57,997 nucleotides of DNA from Treponema zioleckii. GTDB lineage: Bacteria; Spirochaetota; Spirochaetia; Treponematales; Treponemataceae. A program made the position numbers and the translations under genes. The notes beneath the pieces were generated by a model that saw only the letters and a list, made by a program, of their open reading frames with translations, did not search any database and was not told where the DNA came from. Below, one piece after another: positions 32,742-40,766 of the stretch. The stretch is from assembly GCF_014737315.1 (NCBI RefSeq), contig NZ_JPUF01000018.1, forward strand, positions 1 to 57,997, given 5' to 3'. Position 1 is the stretch's first letter. Every line of letters begins with the position of its first letter.

Positions 32742-34643
32742 ATGCCACCTGTAAAAATGAGGGGAACTCAAAAACCAAAAAATACAAAACGTACGATTTT
32801 AAGACTTTTTTCGTACATGGGAAAATTCAGGCTTCTCTGGCCGGTCGTTTTTTTGTGCGTAACGATTTCGTCACTTGCGGGCGTGGCCGGAGCCTATCTT
32901 TTAAAGCCTGCCTTGAACGACTATATTTTGCCTTTCATTGGCTCTGAGTCCCCGAACTTAAAGCCGTTTGTTCAGCTGATTTTTACGATGATTGGAATTT
33001 ATCTTTTGGGTGCCGCTTCGTCGTTTATTACCGAAAGAATTCTCATTTACATTTCCACAAAAACGCTTTGCAATATTCGAAAGGATTTGTTTCATCATCT
33101 TGGAAAATTGCCGCTAAAATATTTTGATTCAAAACCTCACGGCGTTTTAATGTCGCTTTTTACGAACGACACCGACACTTTGCGCGACATGTTCAGCCAG
33201 AGCGTCCCTCAGCTTCTTTCGATGTTTTTCCAGGTGACTGGAATTTTCGTTATGATGATTTTTTTGAGCGTGCCGCTCACGGTTCTGATGGTCTCGACGA
33301 TTTTTTTGATTATGCTTCTTGCGACAAAAATCGGAAAAAAATCTGGACAGGCATTTCGTTCGCAGCAGGCGAATATTGGCGCGGTGAATGGCTTTATTGA
33401 AGAATTGATTGAAGGCCAGCGCGTGGTAAAGGTTTTTAACCGCGAACAGGAAGCTTACCGCCGTTTTGACGAACTTAACGAAAAACTCCGGGAGGCCGGA
33501 ACGCGGGCAAACACTTATGCAAATATTCTCGGCCCGATTATGAATAATCTTTCGCATGTTCAGTACGCGCTTACGGCAATTCTAGGTGCGTTCCTCGTGA
33601 TTTGGGGGCACAGCGACATTGGCACGATTGCGACTTTTTTGCAGTCCACAAGAAAATTCTCGCAGCCGCTCACTCAGGTTAGCCAGCAGATTAACTCGAT
33701 TTTAAATGCACTTGCAGGAGCTGAGCGTATTTTTTCTGCGATTGACGAGAAAGTTGAAGAAGATGACGGGCAGGTTGATTTGGTAAACGCCTATGAAACG
33801 CTGGCAAATCTTGCAAAAGACGGCGTTTCTCATTTGGTGGAAAGTTACGCACCTACAGGTTCCTGGGCTTGGAAGATTACTTCTACCGGACAGCTCAAAA
33901 AATTAAAGGGCGACGTGGTTTTTAAGAACGTGAATTTTTCTTATGAAAAAGATGTGCGGGTCTTGAGTGATATAAATCTTCATGCAAAGCCTGGGCAAAA
34001 AATAGCCCTTGTTGGTTCAACCGGAAGCGGAAAGACTACAATCACGAATCTTTTGACGAGATTTTATGATATTGAGGATGATTACGGCTCGATTACTTAC
34101 GACAGCATTCCGATTCAGGACATAAAAAAAGACGCTTTGCGTCGTTCTCTCGGAATGGTTTTGCAGGACACTCATCTTTTTACGGGGACGATTCGCGAAA
34201 ATATAGCTTACGGAAATCTTGAGGCGAGCGAAAGTCAGGTTCTTGCGGCGGCAAAATTGGCCAACGCACATTCGTTCATAAAGCATTTGCCACATGGCTA
34301 CGACACTGTGATTACCGGCGACGGGGCGAGCCTTAGCCAGGGGCAGCGTCAACTTTTGGCGATTGCAAGAGCCGCGTGCGCGAATCCTCCGGTTTTGATT
34401 CTTGACGAAGCTACAAGTTCAATTGATACGAGAACAGAGGCTTTGATTCAGTCGGGAATGGATAAATTGATGAGCGGACGAACCGTTTTTGTGATTGCAC
34501 ACAGACTCAGCACCGTTCGGAATGCCGATGAAATTATTGTTCTTGACCACGGAAAGATAATTGAGCGCGGAAATCACGAAGAACTTTTAGCCAAGGAAGG
34601 CATGTATTACAAACTCTATACAGGCGCGTTCCAACTCTCGTGA
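32742..34643 (+). CDS. ABC exporter subunit with canonical ATP site
   Basis: A 633-residue half-transporter. The six-helix membrane domain covers about 25-330. An extra segment of about 50 residues sits before the ATPase (DDGQVDLVNAYETLANLAKD onward). Walker A STGSGKT is near residue 426. The signature is LSQGQRQLL, Walker B VLILDEATSSID carries the catalytic glutamate, and FVIAHRLST has the switch histidine. It is the catalytically complete partner of the upstream subunit. A GAGGAAT ribosome binding site precedes the ATG. The pair has no regulator next to it. A palindromic element follows the stop. Confidence 0.93.
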   Translation: MPPVKMRGTQKPKNTKRTILRLFSYMGKFRLLWPVVFLCVTISSLAGVAGAYLLKPALNDYILPFIGSESPNLKPFVQLIFTMIGIYLLGAASSFITERILIYISTKTLCNIRKDLFHHLGKLPLKYFDSKPHGVLMSLFTNDTDTLRDMFSQSVPQLLSMFFQVTGIFVMMIFLSVPLTVLMVSTIFLIMLLATKIGKKSGQAFRSQQANIGAVNGFIEELIEGQRVVKVFNREQEAYRRFDELNEKLREAGTRANTYANILGPIMNNLSHVQYALTAILGAFLVIWGHSDIGTIATFLQSTRKFSQPLTQVSQQINSILNALAGAERIFSAIDEKVEEDDGQVDLVNAYETLANLAKDGVSHLVESYAPTGSWAWKITSTGQLKKLKGDVVFKNVNFSYEKDVRVLSDINLHAKPGQKIALVGSTGSGKTTITNLLTRFYDIEDDYGSITYDSIPIQDIKKDALRRSLGMVLQDTHLFTGTIRENIAYGNLEASESQVLAAAKLANAHSFIKHLPHGYDTVITGDGASLSQGQRQLLAIARAACANPPVLILDEATSSIDTRTEALIQSGMDKLMSGRTVFVIAHRLSTVRNADEIIVLDHGKIIERGNHEELLAKEGMYYKLYTGAFQLS

Positions 34644-34660
34644 TTTTCTTATTCTACAAG

Positions 34661-34798
34661 TTGACAAAAAAATGGGCGGTAGCGTAGGGTTTGGCAGAAA
34701 AATGATTTTGACCGTTCGCGACCGAAGGAAGTCGGATACTTATTACGGTCATCATCATTTTTTCTGAACCCCGAAGCGAACGCCCCTAAGATTTTTAT
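34661..34798. repeat. Nested palindromic intergenic element
   Basis: An outer AAAAAATGGGCG pairs loosely with CGCCCCTAAGATTTTT. An inner AGAAAAATGATTTTGACCG pairs with CGGTCATCATCATTTTTTCT. The core contains CGACCGAAGGAAGTCGGATA. The same architecture recurs at 41888-42020. Confidence 0.6.
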
Positions 34799-34808
34799 GA
34801 TGGCGAGG

Positions 34809-37601
34809 TTATTTTAGCAATGCCGCGATTTCTGGTCTGTCCCAGCGGGCAGCCATTTGTGCAGGCGTTTCGCCAGAAATATTTTTTGCAGTCTTGTCTA
34901 GGTTCAGCGAAACAAGATGCTTTACAACTTCTTCATCCGCTGTGCGAGCTGCATAATGCAAGATTCCGTCACCTTGCTTGTCAGTCTTTTTGCCAGCATA
35001 TTTTACGATTTCATCAAGAATCTGCAAGTTTTTTGTTTTGAATACGCTTGTGAGCGCGTTTTCGCCGTTATTAGTTGCAAGGTAAGGATCTGCGTTGTAT
35101 TCAAGAAGAACCTGCGAAAGCAAGCGTGAATTTTTTGTAACGGCTGTGTTCAAAGCTGTAACGCCTTTTCCGTTTCGTGGCGTTGCCGGATAGCCGATTT
35201 TTAAAAGGCTTGTGAGTAAGTCTTTGCTCACGTTCTTTTCAACGGCAATGTGAATCGGAGTGTTTCCGTCTGAGTCAACGATTGTTGTATCAGTTCCCAG
35301 AACGGCTTTTATAACGTCAAGTTTGTATCGGAGCGACAGAGAGAACGGTGTGTCACCCTTTGAATCCCTTGCGAGAGGATTTCCGCCCGCGTTGCGAATC
35401 AAATTGATAATGCTTACGTCGCCAATTGCGGCCGCATCATGATAAGCTGTTTTTCCGTACATATCCTGAATCTGCGGTTTTGCCCCGCTGTCCAAAAGAA
35501 GCTTTATCATATCTGCGTTTCGACCAAGAACTGCATCCATAAGGATTGTGCGTCCGGTTGAATCCGTGGCATTTACGTCTGCGCCGTTTTTAATCAGCAA
35601 TATTGCCATGTCGCGTTTGTTCGCGCGGCAAGTGTCGCTCAAAGCTGTTTTTCCGCTCAAATTCTGTGCGTCAACATCGATTCCTAGCGCGATAAGCTTT
35701 TCCGCTGATTTTGTGGCGTTCCATTTTACGGCAGCGTGGAGCGGAGTGTTTCCCAAATGGTCGCGGGCTAGATTGCTTGAAGTGTCGTAAACCGCACCGT
35801 TGTCAATCAAAGTCTGAATTATTCCCTGATTGTTGCCTTTTACGGCAGAAAAAAGCGGAGTCTCGCCGTTAGCGTTTTCGGCATTGATTTTTGCACCCTT
35901 TTTGATGAGCGAAGTCGTAGCTCTTGAAAGCTGCCATTCAGCTGCGTAGTGGAGCGGGGTGTTTCCCGTACCGTCAGTCTGGTGCAGCGTTCTTGAAGTT
36001 ATGAGCCAATCCTGAATCGGGCTTCCTTTTACGAGCGCGATTCTGAGTGCCGAGTTGTTCTGCATGTTCGAAGCGAAAATATCAGCTCCCTTGTCGAGGA
36101 GAAGTTCACCTGCCTCTTTTTTGTTTTTCTGAACGGCAATAAAAAGAACCGAGTCACCGTTTTTGTTTCGTGCATTTACATCTGCACCCGCGTCAACGAT
36201 GTATTTTACATATTCAATAGAAGCATTTTTTTGCAGCGCGATGTGGAGAGGCGTGTTTCCTTCTGAATCTTTTGAACTTGCGTTTTCTTTTGTAACGAGA
36301 GTTTTTAAGATTTCAGGAGATTTTGATTCAAGGGCTTTTGAAAGCGGAGAATTGCCTTTCATGTCTTCGGCGTACAAGTCAGCACCGTTTTGCGCATAAA
36401 AAGTTACGTGCGACGGAACGTTCTGCTCGATTGCGAGCGCGAGCGGCGTAACTCCCTGCTTGTTTCGTTCGTTCACAGAAACTCCGTTGTCAACTAAAAG
36501 CTGAAGAACGCTCACATCAACCTGATTCATTGTTGCTACGTGAAGAACTGTGTCTCCGTACATATCTTTTTGATTTACGTTAGCTTTGTATTTAATCAAA
36601 GTTTCGTAAATATTTTTTTGAGATTCCTTTGGAATAATCAGAAGAATCGGTGTTTTTCCGATTGAGTCTAGAGCATTTACCTTTGCACCGTTTGCAAGGA
36701 GCATTTGAACAATGTCTGCTCGTCCGTTTCGTACAGCGTCATGCAAAGGTGTTGCGCCAACGATGTCCTGCGCCGCGAGAATGCTGTCCAGGCTTATAGA
36801 AGAGCGTTCTTTTAAAATATATTCAACAATACCCGTGTGTCCCTGAATCGTTGCGAGGTGAAGAGGAGTCTGACCGTCTTCAAAACGCATGAGCATGTTG
36901 TGATTTCTTACGGCCTGCTCAAAATAGAAAAAATCTCCGCCTACAGGAGCCGCACCTTTTCTAAGAAGTGTGGCGGCTATTCTTATTGCAGCCGGATCCT
37001 GTGCGTTTTCGTAGGCGAGTGCAAGCGGAGTCTTTCCGTTGTTATCCTCGTCCGAGAGCGAAAGTCCTTGCTTTATGCAGTGTTCAATAGCCTTTTCGTT
37101 TTCGGTCTTTACAAAATAGTGTACGATGGATTGACCTTCCGTGTTGCGGATTTTCCCAGTCTGCTGTGTGATTGTCGCATCATACCACGGGGCTCCTTTT
37201 GCGAGGGCCAATTCGAGTGCAGTATTTCCCGCCGCATCCTTTGAGAAAATGTCCCCATGAACTATAGCGAGAACTTTTGTAGATTCGAGATTATTATTTT
37301 TTATTGCGACATGAAGCGCCGTGTCACCGGCATTGTTTTTGATTTCTGTATCAGCGCCCTTTATTATAAGAAAACTTACAAGATCGGCTTCGTTTACTTT
37401 TGCGGCAATATGAAGAGCCGTGTTTCCTTCCTCATCACATTCATTTATGTTAGTTGATGTATTAAAAAGTGCTCTTGCTTCATCATAGCGACCCTGCAAA
37501 ATTAATTCCTGGAGCGAAGCCGTGTGCTTTGTTGAGGCACATGCGGACAGAACTAGGACGGTTGCAAAAATCGGCAATGATTTTGATAAAATTTTCTTCA
37601 T
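34809..37601 (-). CDS. Large ankyrin-repeat lipoprotein
   Basis: A 930-residue lipoprotein with lipobox VLSAC near residue 20, then about two dozen ankyrin repeats to the last residue. Repeat hallmarks such as GNTALHIAAK, GNTPLHIALQKN and LIKKGAKINAENANGETPLF recur every 30-35 residues. Ankyrin arrays are protein-binding scaffolds. Anchored by lipid, this one probably works in the periplasm or at the cell surface. GGGAG precedes the ATG at 37601, four codons inside the longest frame. No domain other than ankyrin is visible. It follows the PerR-type gene on the same strand and ends at a palindromic element. Confidence 0.93.
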   Translation of the reverse strand: MKKILSKSLPIFATVLVLSACASTKHTASLQELILQGRYDEARALFNTSTNINECDEEGNTALHIAAKVNEADLVSFLIIKGADTEIKNNAGDTALHVAIKNNNLESTKVLAIVHGDIFSKDAAGNTALELALAKGAPWYDATITQQTGKIRNTEGQSIVHYFVKTENEKAIEHCIKQGLSLSDEDNNGKTPLALAYENAQDPAAIRIAATLLRKGAAPVGGDFFYFEQAVRNHNMLMRFEDGQTPLHLATIQGHTGIVEYILKERSSISLDSILAAQDIVGATPLHDAVRNGRADIVQMLLANGAKVNALDSIGKTPILLIIPKESQKNIYETLIKYKANVNQKDMYGDTVLHVATMNQVDVSVLQLLVDNGVSVNERNKQGVTPLALAIEQNVPSHVTFYAQNGADLYAEDMKGNSPLSKALESKSPEILKTLVTKENASSKDSEGNTPLHIALQKNASIEYVKYIVDAGADVNARNKNGDSVLFIAVQKNKKEAGELLLDKGADIFASNMQNNSALRIALVKGSPIQDWLITSRTLHQTDGTGNTPLHYAAEWQLSRATTSLIKKGAKINAENANGETPLFSAVKGNNQGIIQTLIDNGAVYDTSSNLARDHLGNTPLHAAVKWNATKSAEKLIALGIDVDAQNLSGKTALSDTCRANKRDMAILLIKNGADVNATDSTGRTILMDAVLGRNADMIKLLLDSGAKPQIQDMYGKTAYHDAAAIGDVSIINLIRNAGGNPLARDSKGDTPFSLSLRYKLDVIKAVLGTDTTIVDSDGNTPIHIAVEKNVSKDLLTSLLKIGYPATPRNGKGVTALNTAVTKNSRLLSQVLLEYNADPYLATNNGENALTSVFKTKNLQILDEIVKYAGKKTDKQGDGILHYAARTADEEVVKHLVSLNLDKTAKNISGETPAQMAARWDRPEIAALLK

Positions 37602-37653
37602 TATTACTCCCACAAAAAAGTTTATCCTTTCAATTATCGGAATTCTAATTTAG

Positions 37654-38115
37654 TTATAAACCTTTTTTTGTAGATTCGCAGTTTGCGCATCGCCCCCAGA
37701 TGCAAGTTTGAATAGTTGAACCGAAGAATCCTGCCGGAAGAAGCTTTTCGCATGAATCATTTAGATTTTGAATTTGCTCGTCCGCAAAAATATCGTAGAT
37801 TTTATTGCATTCAACACATTTAAAATGAATGTGTGGCTTGGTTTCTACATCGTAGCGAAGTTCATCATCCTCAATTTTTACGACCTGAACCAAATTTTTT
37901 TCGGCAAAAAGCTTTAGCGTATTGTAAACCGTCGTTTTAGAAAGCGTGGAATAAAATGGCGAAAGCTCCGTGTAAATCATATCGACCGTCGGATGAGTGC
38001 GATGATTGTAAAGATACTCATAAATCATCGTGCGCTGAACCGATGGTCGAATTCCTTTTTCTTCCATTAATTTAGTAATTTTAGAAATTTGTTCTGCATT
38101 AGATTGTAACGTCAT
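37654..38115 (-). CDS. perR: Fur-family metalloregulator, PerR type
   Basis: A 153-residue Fur-family repressor. The winged-helix domain has IRPSVQRTMIYEYL and LSKTTVYNTLKLF. The structural zinc site is HFKCVECNKIYD with a second pair CIWGRCANC at the C-terminus, giving four cysteines as in PerR. PerR senses peroxide through metal-catalysed oxidation of histidines and controls oxidative defence. The PerR reading, rather than Fur, is supported by a near-perfect Per box upstream. AAAGG precedes the ATG. It is upstream of the ankyrin lipoprotein, 52 bases away. Confidence 0.85.
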   Translation of the reverse strand: MTLQSNAEQISKITKLMEEKGIRPSVQRTMIYEYLYNHRTHPTVDMIYTELSPFYSTLSKTTVYNTLKLFAEKNLVQVVKIEDDELRYDVETKPHIHFKCVECNKIYDIFADEQIQNLNDSCEKLLPAGFFGSTIQTCIWGRCANCESTKKGL

Positions 38116-38149
38116 ATAAAACCTTTATAAAAATGATTATCTTACAATT

Positions 38150-38164
38150 TTATAATTATTACAA
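38150..38164. promoter_or_regulatory. Per box upstream of the PerR gene
   Basis: TTATAATTATTACAA differs at one position from the Per-box consensus TTATAATNATTATAA and lies 35 bases before the regulator's ATG, next to TTGACA on the minus strand. Autorepression is inferred. Confidence 0.7.
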
Positions 38165-38213
38165 ATATTGTCAATTTAGGGAAGAAAACTTGGTTAACCT
38201 CAAATGCGAAAAG

Positions 38214-38242
38214 TTGACGAAACACATAAAGTGAACTAGAAT
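38214..38242 (+). promoter_or_regulatory. Strong promoter for a short transcript
   Basis: TTGACG and TAGAAT are separated by 17 bases. No coding ORF follows before a strong terminator 55 bases on. Confidence 0.6.
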
Positions 38243-38248
38243 GCAAAA

Positions 38249-38334
38249 AAGAAAGACGCAATCAAGGTTACGGTTGGTCTTCATACATTTGGTTAAAAAA
38301 CCGCCTGTGTTTTGGAAGACGAGGCGGTTTTTTT
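38249..38334 (+). ncRNA. Putative small RNA, about 86 nt
   Basis: The predicted transcript runs from the promoter to the terminator at 38295-38334. It contains CGGTTGGTCTT (38271-38281), whose exact inverse is at 38505-38515. It is convergent with a 23-codon hydrophobic ORF on the minus strand and shares the bidirectional terminator with it. No known RNA family is recognised. Existence is inferred from promoter and terminator only. Confidence 0.45.
38295..38334. terminator. Bidirectional intrinsic terminator
   Basis: AAAAAACCGCCT and AGGCGGTTTTTT form a 12-bp stem with T runs on both strands, between the small RNA and the minus-strand small ORF. Confidence 0.85.
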
Positions 38335-38369
38335 ATGCTTCCTTACAAAAATGTTCGAAGAGAGGCACG

Positions 38370-38441
38370 TTACCAGACAGGATAACCGAGCGAAAAAAGC
38401 ACGATTATCACTAAAATCATAAAGATTTTTCCTACTGACAC
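38370..38441 (-). CDS. 23-residue hydrophobic peptide
   Basis: A GTG start with GGGAGGG six bases upstream opens a 23-codon ORF: a short VSVGK start and a single membrane helix, IFMILVIIVLFSLGYPVW. It ends before the bidirectional terminator. The form (tiny membrane peptide, good ribosome binding site, long untranslated leader with hairpins at 38520-38575, convergent short RNA) resembles type I toxins such as Fst. It has no recognised homologue, and the usual complementary direct repeats are replaced by an inverted repeat. Confidence 0.5.
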   Translation of the reverse strand: MSVGKIFMILVIIVLFSLGYPVW

Positions 38442-38592
38442 CGCACGCCCTCCCGGCTTTAAAATACGACTTTTGCCGTGCAGCTACTTGCCACTAGAGC
38501 CAGAAAGACCAACCGCAAACCTTGTCGGAACTAATAAAGGTTCCTATGATTGCGCCGATTTAGATTGTCGGTTGTTTTAGCGACAGAACTTC

Positions 38593-39513
38593 ATGGAGAT
38601 TGCCTTGCAAAATCAGAACAAAGTTACTGCATATTATCATCTTCCGGGGCTTTTTGAATTTTATGAGCTTTACAAAACTTTTTTGCCGATTTTTCGCGAG
38701 AACCGGGAATTCTTTTATGATTGGTGCGAAATCGGCTCGATTTACGGTGCGCCTGAAGGCTCGCTTTGGGGCGGGGGACGCACGAGTTTTGGGAGTGCGA
38801 ATGCGAAAGACGTTTTTGGACTGATGAATGACTTTAAAATATCTGCGCGCCTTACGTTCAGTAATTCGTTGCTGCGGCAAGAGCATCTTTCTGACGAACA
38901 ATGCAATTCGCTTTGCTCGTTGTTTGAAAAATCTTGCGTTCAAAGTGGCGTAATCGTTCATTCGGATTTGCTCGCGGACTATCTAAAAATCAACTTTCCG
39001 AATCTTTATCTGGTCTCTTCAACAACGAAAGTTCTCACGGATTTTGAGGATTTGCGCAATGAACTTGACCGCCCGGATTTTAAATATGTCGTTCCAGATT
39101 TTAGGCTCAACAAATCTTTTGAAAAGTTTTCTTCGCTTTCAGATTCACAAAAGTCCAAAGTGGAATTTCTTTGCAACGAGTGCTGCAATTTTGGCTGCAA
39201 AGACCGCAAGGCTTGCTACAAAAATGTTAGCCAGAAAAATTTGTGCGAGGACGTTCCTGATCACAAATGCACTGCGCCAGATGCCGCTGGCGGCTACCGA
39301 TTTTCAAAGGCAATGAAAAATCCCGGATTTATCGGTATTCAGGATATTCTGGATTCTTACTTGCCGTTTGGTTTTTCTAATTTTAAGATTGAAGGAAGGG
39401 GGCTGGGCAGCGCAGTTGTGTTTGAGTTTCTTCTATATTATATGACAAAACCTGAGCACATTCTTGAAGTGCGCGAAAAAGTCTATCTTGATTCAATGTT
39501 GGATTTGTTTTAG
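38593..39513 (+). CDS. Peptidase U32-like domain protein
   Basis: A 306-residue protein. The C-terminal GFSNFKIEGRGLGSAVVFE matches the FKIEGR motif of the U32 collagenase-like family, whose members act in RNA hydroxylation or peptide cleavage. A cysteine cluster (LCNECCNFGCKDRKACYKN near residues 195-213 plus KC at 226) suggests a metal or iron-sulfur centre, as in U32-type proteins. The N-terminal part (YYHLPGLFEFYELYKTFLP) is consistent with a beta-alpha barrel. It is shorter than typical U32 enzymes. The start ATG has no clear ribosome binding site. It stands alone. Confidence 0.55.
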   Translation: MEIALQNQNKVTAYYHLPGLFEFYELYKTFLPIFRENREFFYDWCEIGSIYGAPEGSLWGGGRTSFGSANAKDVFGLMNDFKISARLTFSNSLLRQEHLSDEQCNSLCSLFEKSCVQSGVIVHSDLLADYLKINFPNLYLVSSTTKVLTDFEDLRNELDRPDFKYVVPDFRLNKSFEKFSSLSDSQKSKVEFLCNECCNFGCKDRKACYKNVSQKNLCEDVPDHKCTAPDAAGGYRFSKAMKNPGFIGIQDILDSYLPFGFSNFKIEGRGLGSAVVFEFLLYYMTKPEHILEVREKVYLDSMLDLF

Positions 39514-39527
39514 CGAATCTTTTCAGC

Positions 39528-39612
39528 AGGGATTCCGAAACAAGTTCGGAATGACATAAGTCATCATGCAGAATTTACAAACTCCGTCATGCTGAACTTG
39601 ATTCAGCATCTA
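39528..39612. repeat. Two short palindromic intergenic repeats
   Basis: GATTCCGAAAC with GTTCGGAATGAC, then GTCATGCTGAAC with GATTCAGCATCT, lie between convergent genes. Confidence 0.6.
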
Positions 39613-39667
39613 TGCTTTGAGATTTTGAAAAGAACTCTGAATGGCAATTTTTTAACAGGCTCTAATC

Positions 39668-40063
39668 TTAGAGTTTTTCTTTTAGAATCTCCCGAATTTC
39701 GCTTAGTTCGCTCGAAAGAATCGCGTTTTTTCGCGTTAGTTCATTTACAAACATGCTCATCAAAATTTCGCGGGTTTTTGTGATTTCTTTTTTCAGTTCG
39801 TCGCTTGAACCGCCGAACAAATCCCCCGGAGCCACGCGAAGCGTCTTTGAAATTTTACCGATTAGCGTTGCCGAGGCAAACTGAGTTCCCGTTTCGATGA
39901 TAGAAAGATGTTTTTGCGAAATCCCCAATTTTTCAGAAAGTTGTTCTTGTGTTAATCCAGCCATTTTTCGGTATTTTTTTACGTTTCCGCCAAAAAGTTT
40001 GGAGATGGGCTCTGTTGATTTTTCTGTATTTTCTGTTCCGGGAATTTCAGTGTTTTCTTGCAT
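39668..40063 (-). CDS. XRE-family helix-turn-helix regulator
   Basis: A 131-residue protein with a central Cro/CI-type helix-turn-helix: NVKKYRKMAGLTQEQLSEKL and GISQKHLSIIETG, residues about 28-60. It is flanked by an acidic N-terminal extension and a C-terminal coiled coil (ELTRKNAILSSELSEIREIL) for oligomerisation. The target genes are unknown. The divergent neighbour is a small lipoprotein at 40219 whose promoter region it may control. The ATG at 40063 begins MQENTE; an ATG two codons upstream is also possible. No ribosome binding site is evident. Confidence 0.85.
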   Translation of the reverse strand: MQENTEIPGTENTEKSTEPISKLFGGNVKKYRKMAGLTQEQLSEKLGISQKHLSIIETGTQFASATLIGKISKTLRVAPGDLFGGSSDELKKEITKTREILMSMFVNELTRKNAILSSELSEIREILKEKL

Positions 40064-40218
40064 AATCAAAAATTATTATCGTGAACAAATTAAATAAAAA
40101 CTTGTATATAGGTAATAAAAATACCTTCTAAGTTATAAAAATATTGTTTTTAGAAAATTTTAAGATTATAATATTACTTCAAGAAAGGAAAAAATTACTT
40201 TTTACGAGGAGGTGAGTT

Positions 40219-40650
40219 ATGATTCTTAAGAAAATCTTTTTTGTCCTTTTTTCAGCTTTTCTGCTTTTTGTACCTCTTGGTTGTTCCGACGGCAGTGGCG
40301 ACTCCGAACCGACGGTAATAAAATGCGGCTACAAAATGTGGACGAGTACAAGCAATGGCGGAAATGCTCATAGGGTAACAAAATATATCGCAGTTGAGAC
40401 CGGACTTGGTTCATTCGACGTAAAATCTTTTTCCGTGCATTATTTTATGACCTCAAATCCGATTTACAACGTTGCTTCGGGTTATGAACTTTGCGATATC
40501 GTAGAAAAGAATTCTGTTGAACCGACTGTGACTAAAACTTATTCTCTCACAAAAGATTCTACAGGCACTCTGACCTATTCTTCGACGAATGAAAAGGAGT
40601 TCTTTTACATGAAGGCTGGTCTGTCTTACACGGTAAATTACTATTTTTAA
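40219..40650 (+). CDS. Small lipoprotein of unknown function
   Basis: A 143-residue lipoprotein. The signal peptide ends at LFVPLGC with cysteine at residue 22, followed by a short acidic linker SDGSGDSEP. The mature part is a beta-rich domain (YSLTKDSTGTLTYSSTNEKE) with no recognised family. A strong GGAGGTG ribosome binding site precedes the ATG. It is divergent from the XRE regulator. A palindromic repeat follows. Confidence 0.8.
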   Translation: MILKKIFFVLFSAFLLFVPLGCSDGSGDSEPTVIKCGYKMWTSTSNGGNAHRVTKYIAVETGLGSFDVKSFSVHYFMTSNPIYNVASGYELCDIVEKNSVEPTVTKTYSLTKDSTGTLTYSSTNEKEFFYMKAGLSYTVNYYF

Positions 40651-40682
40651 AAATAATATGAACCCCGTATAAAAAAGGTGAC

Positions 40683-40724
40683 TAAAAATCTGTTCTGGTG
40701 TTAACGAAGGCCAGCAGATTTTTA
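40683..40724. repeat. Palindromic intergenic element
   Basis: TAAAAATCTG and CAGATTTTTA, with inner CTGG/CCAG, form a hairpin whose arms match the outer arms of the larger element at 41888-42020. Confidence 0.6.
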
Positions 40725-40766
40725 CACCAGCAAGTTTATAATTTGGAATTCATTTTAGGAGCGTGT

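Noticed and set aside
38249-38515. RNase P RNA, tmRNA or SRP RNA in the 38.2-38.6 kb gap
   Set aside because: The conserved core sequences of those RNAs are absent, and a terminator divides the region.
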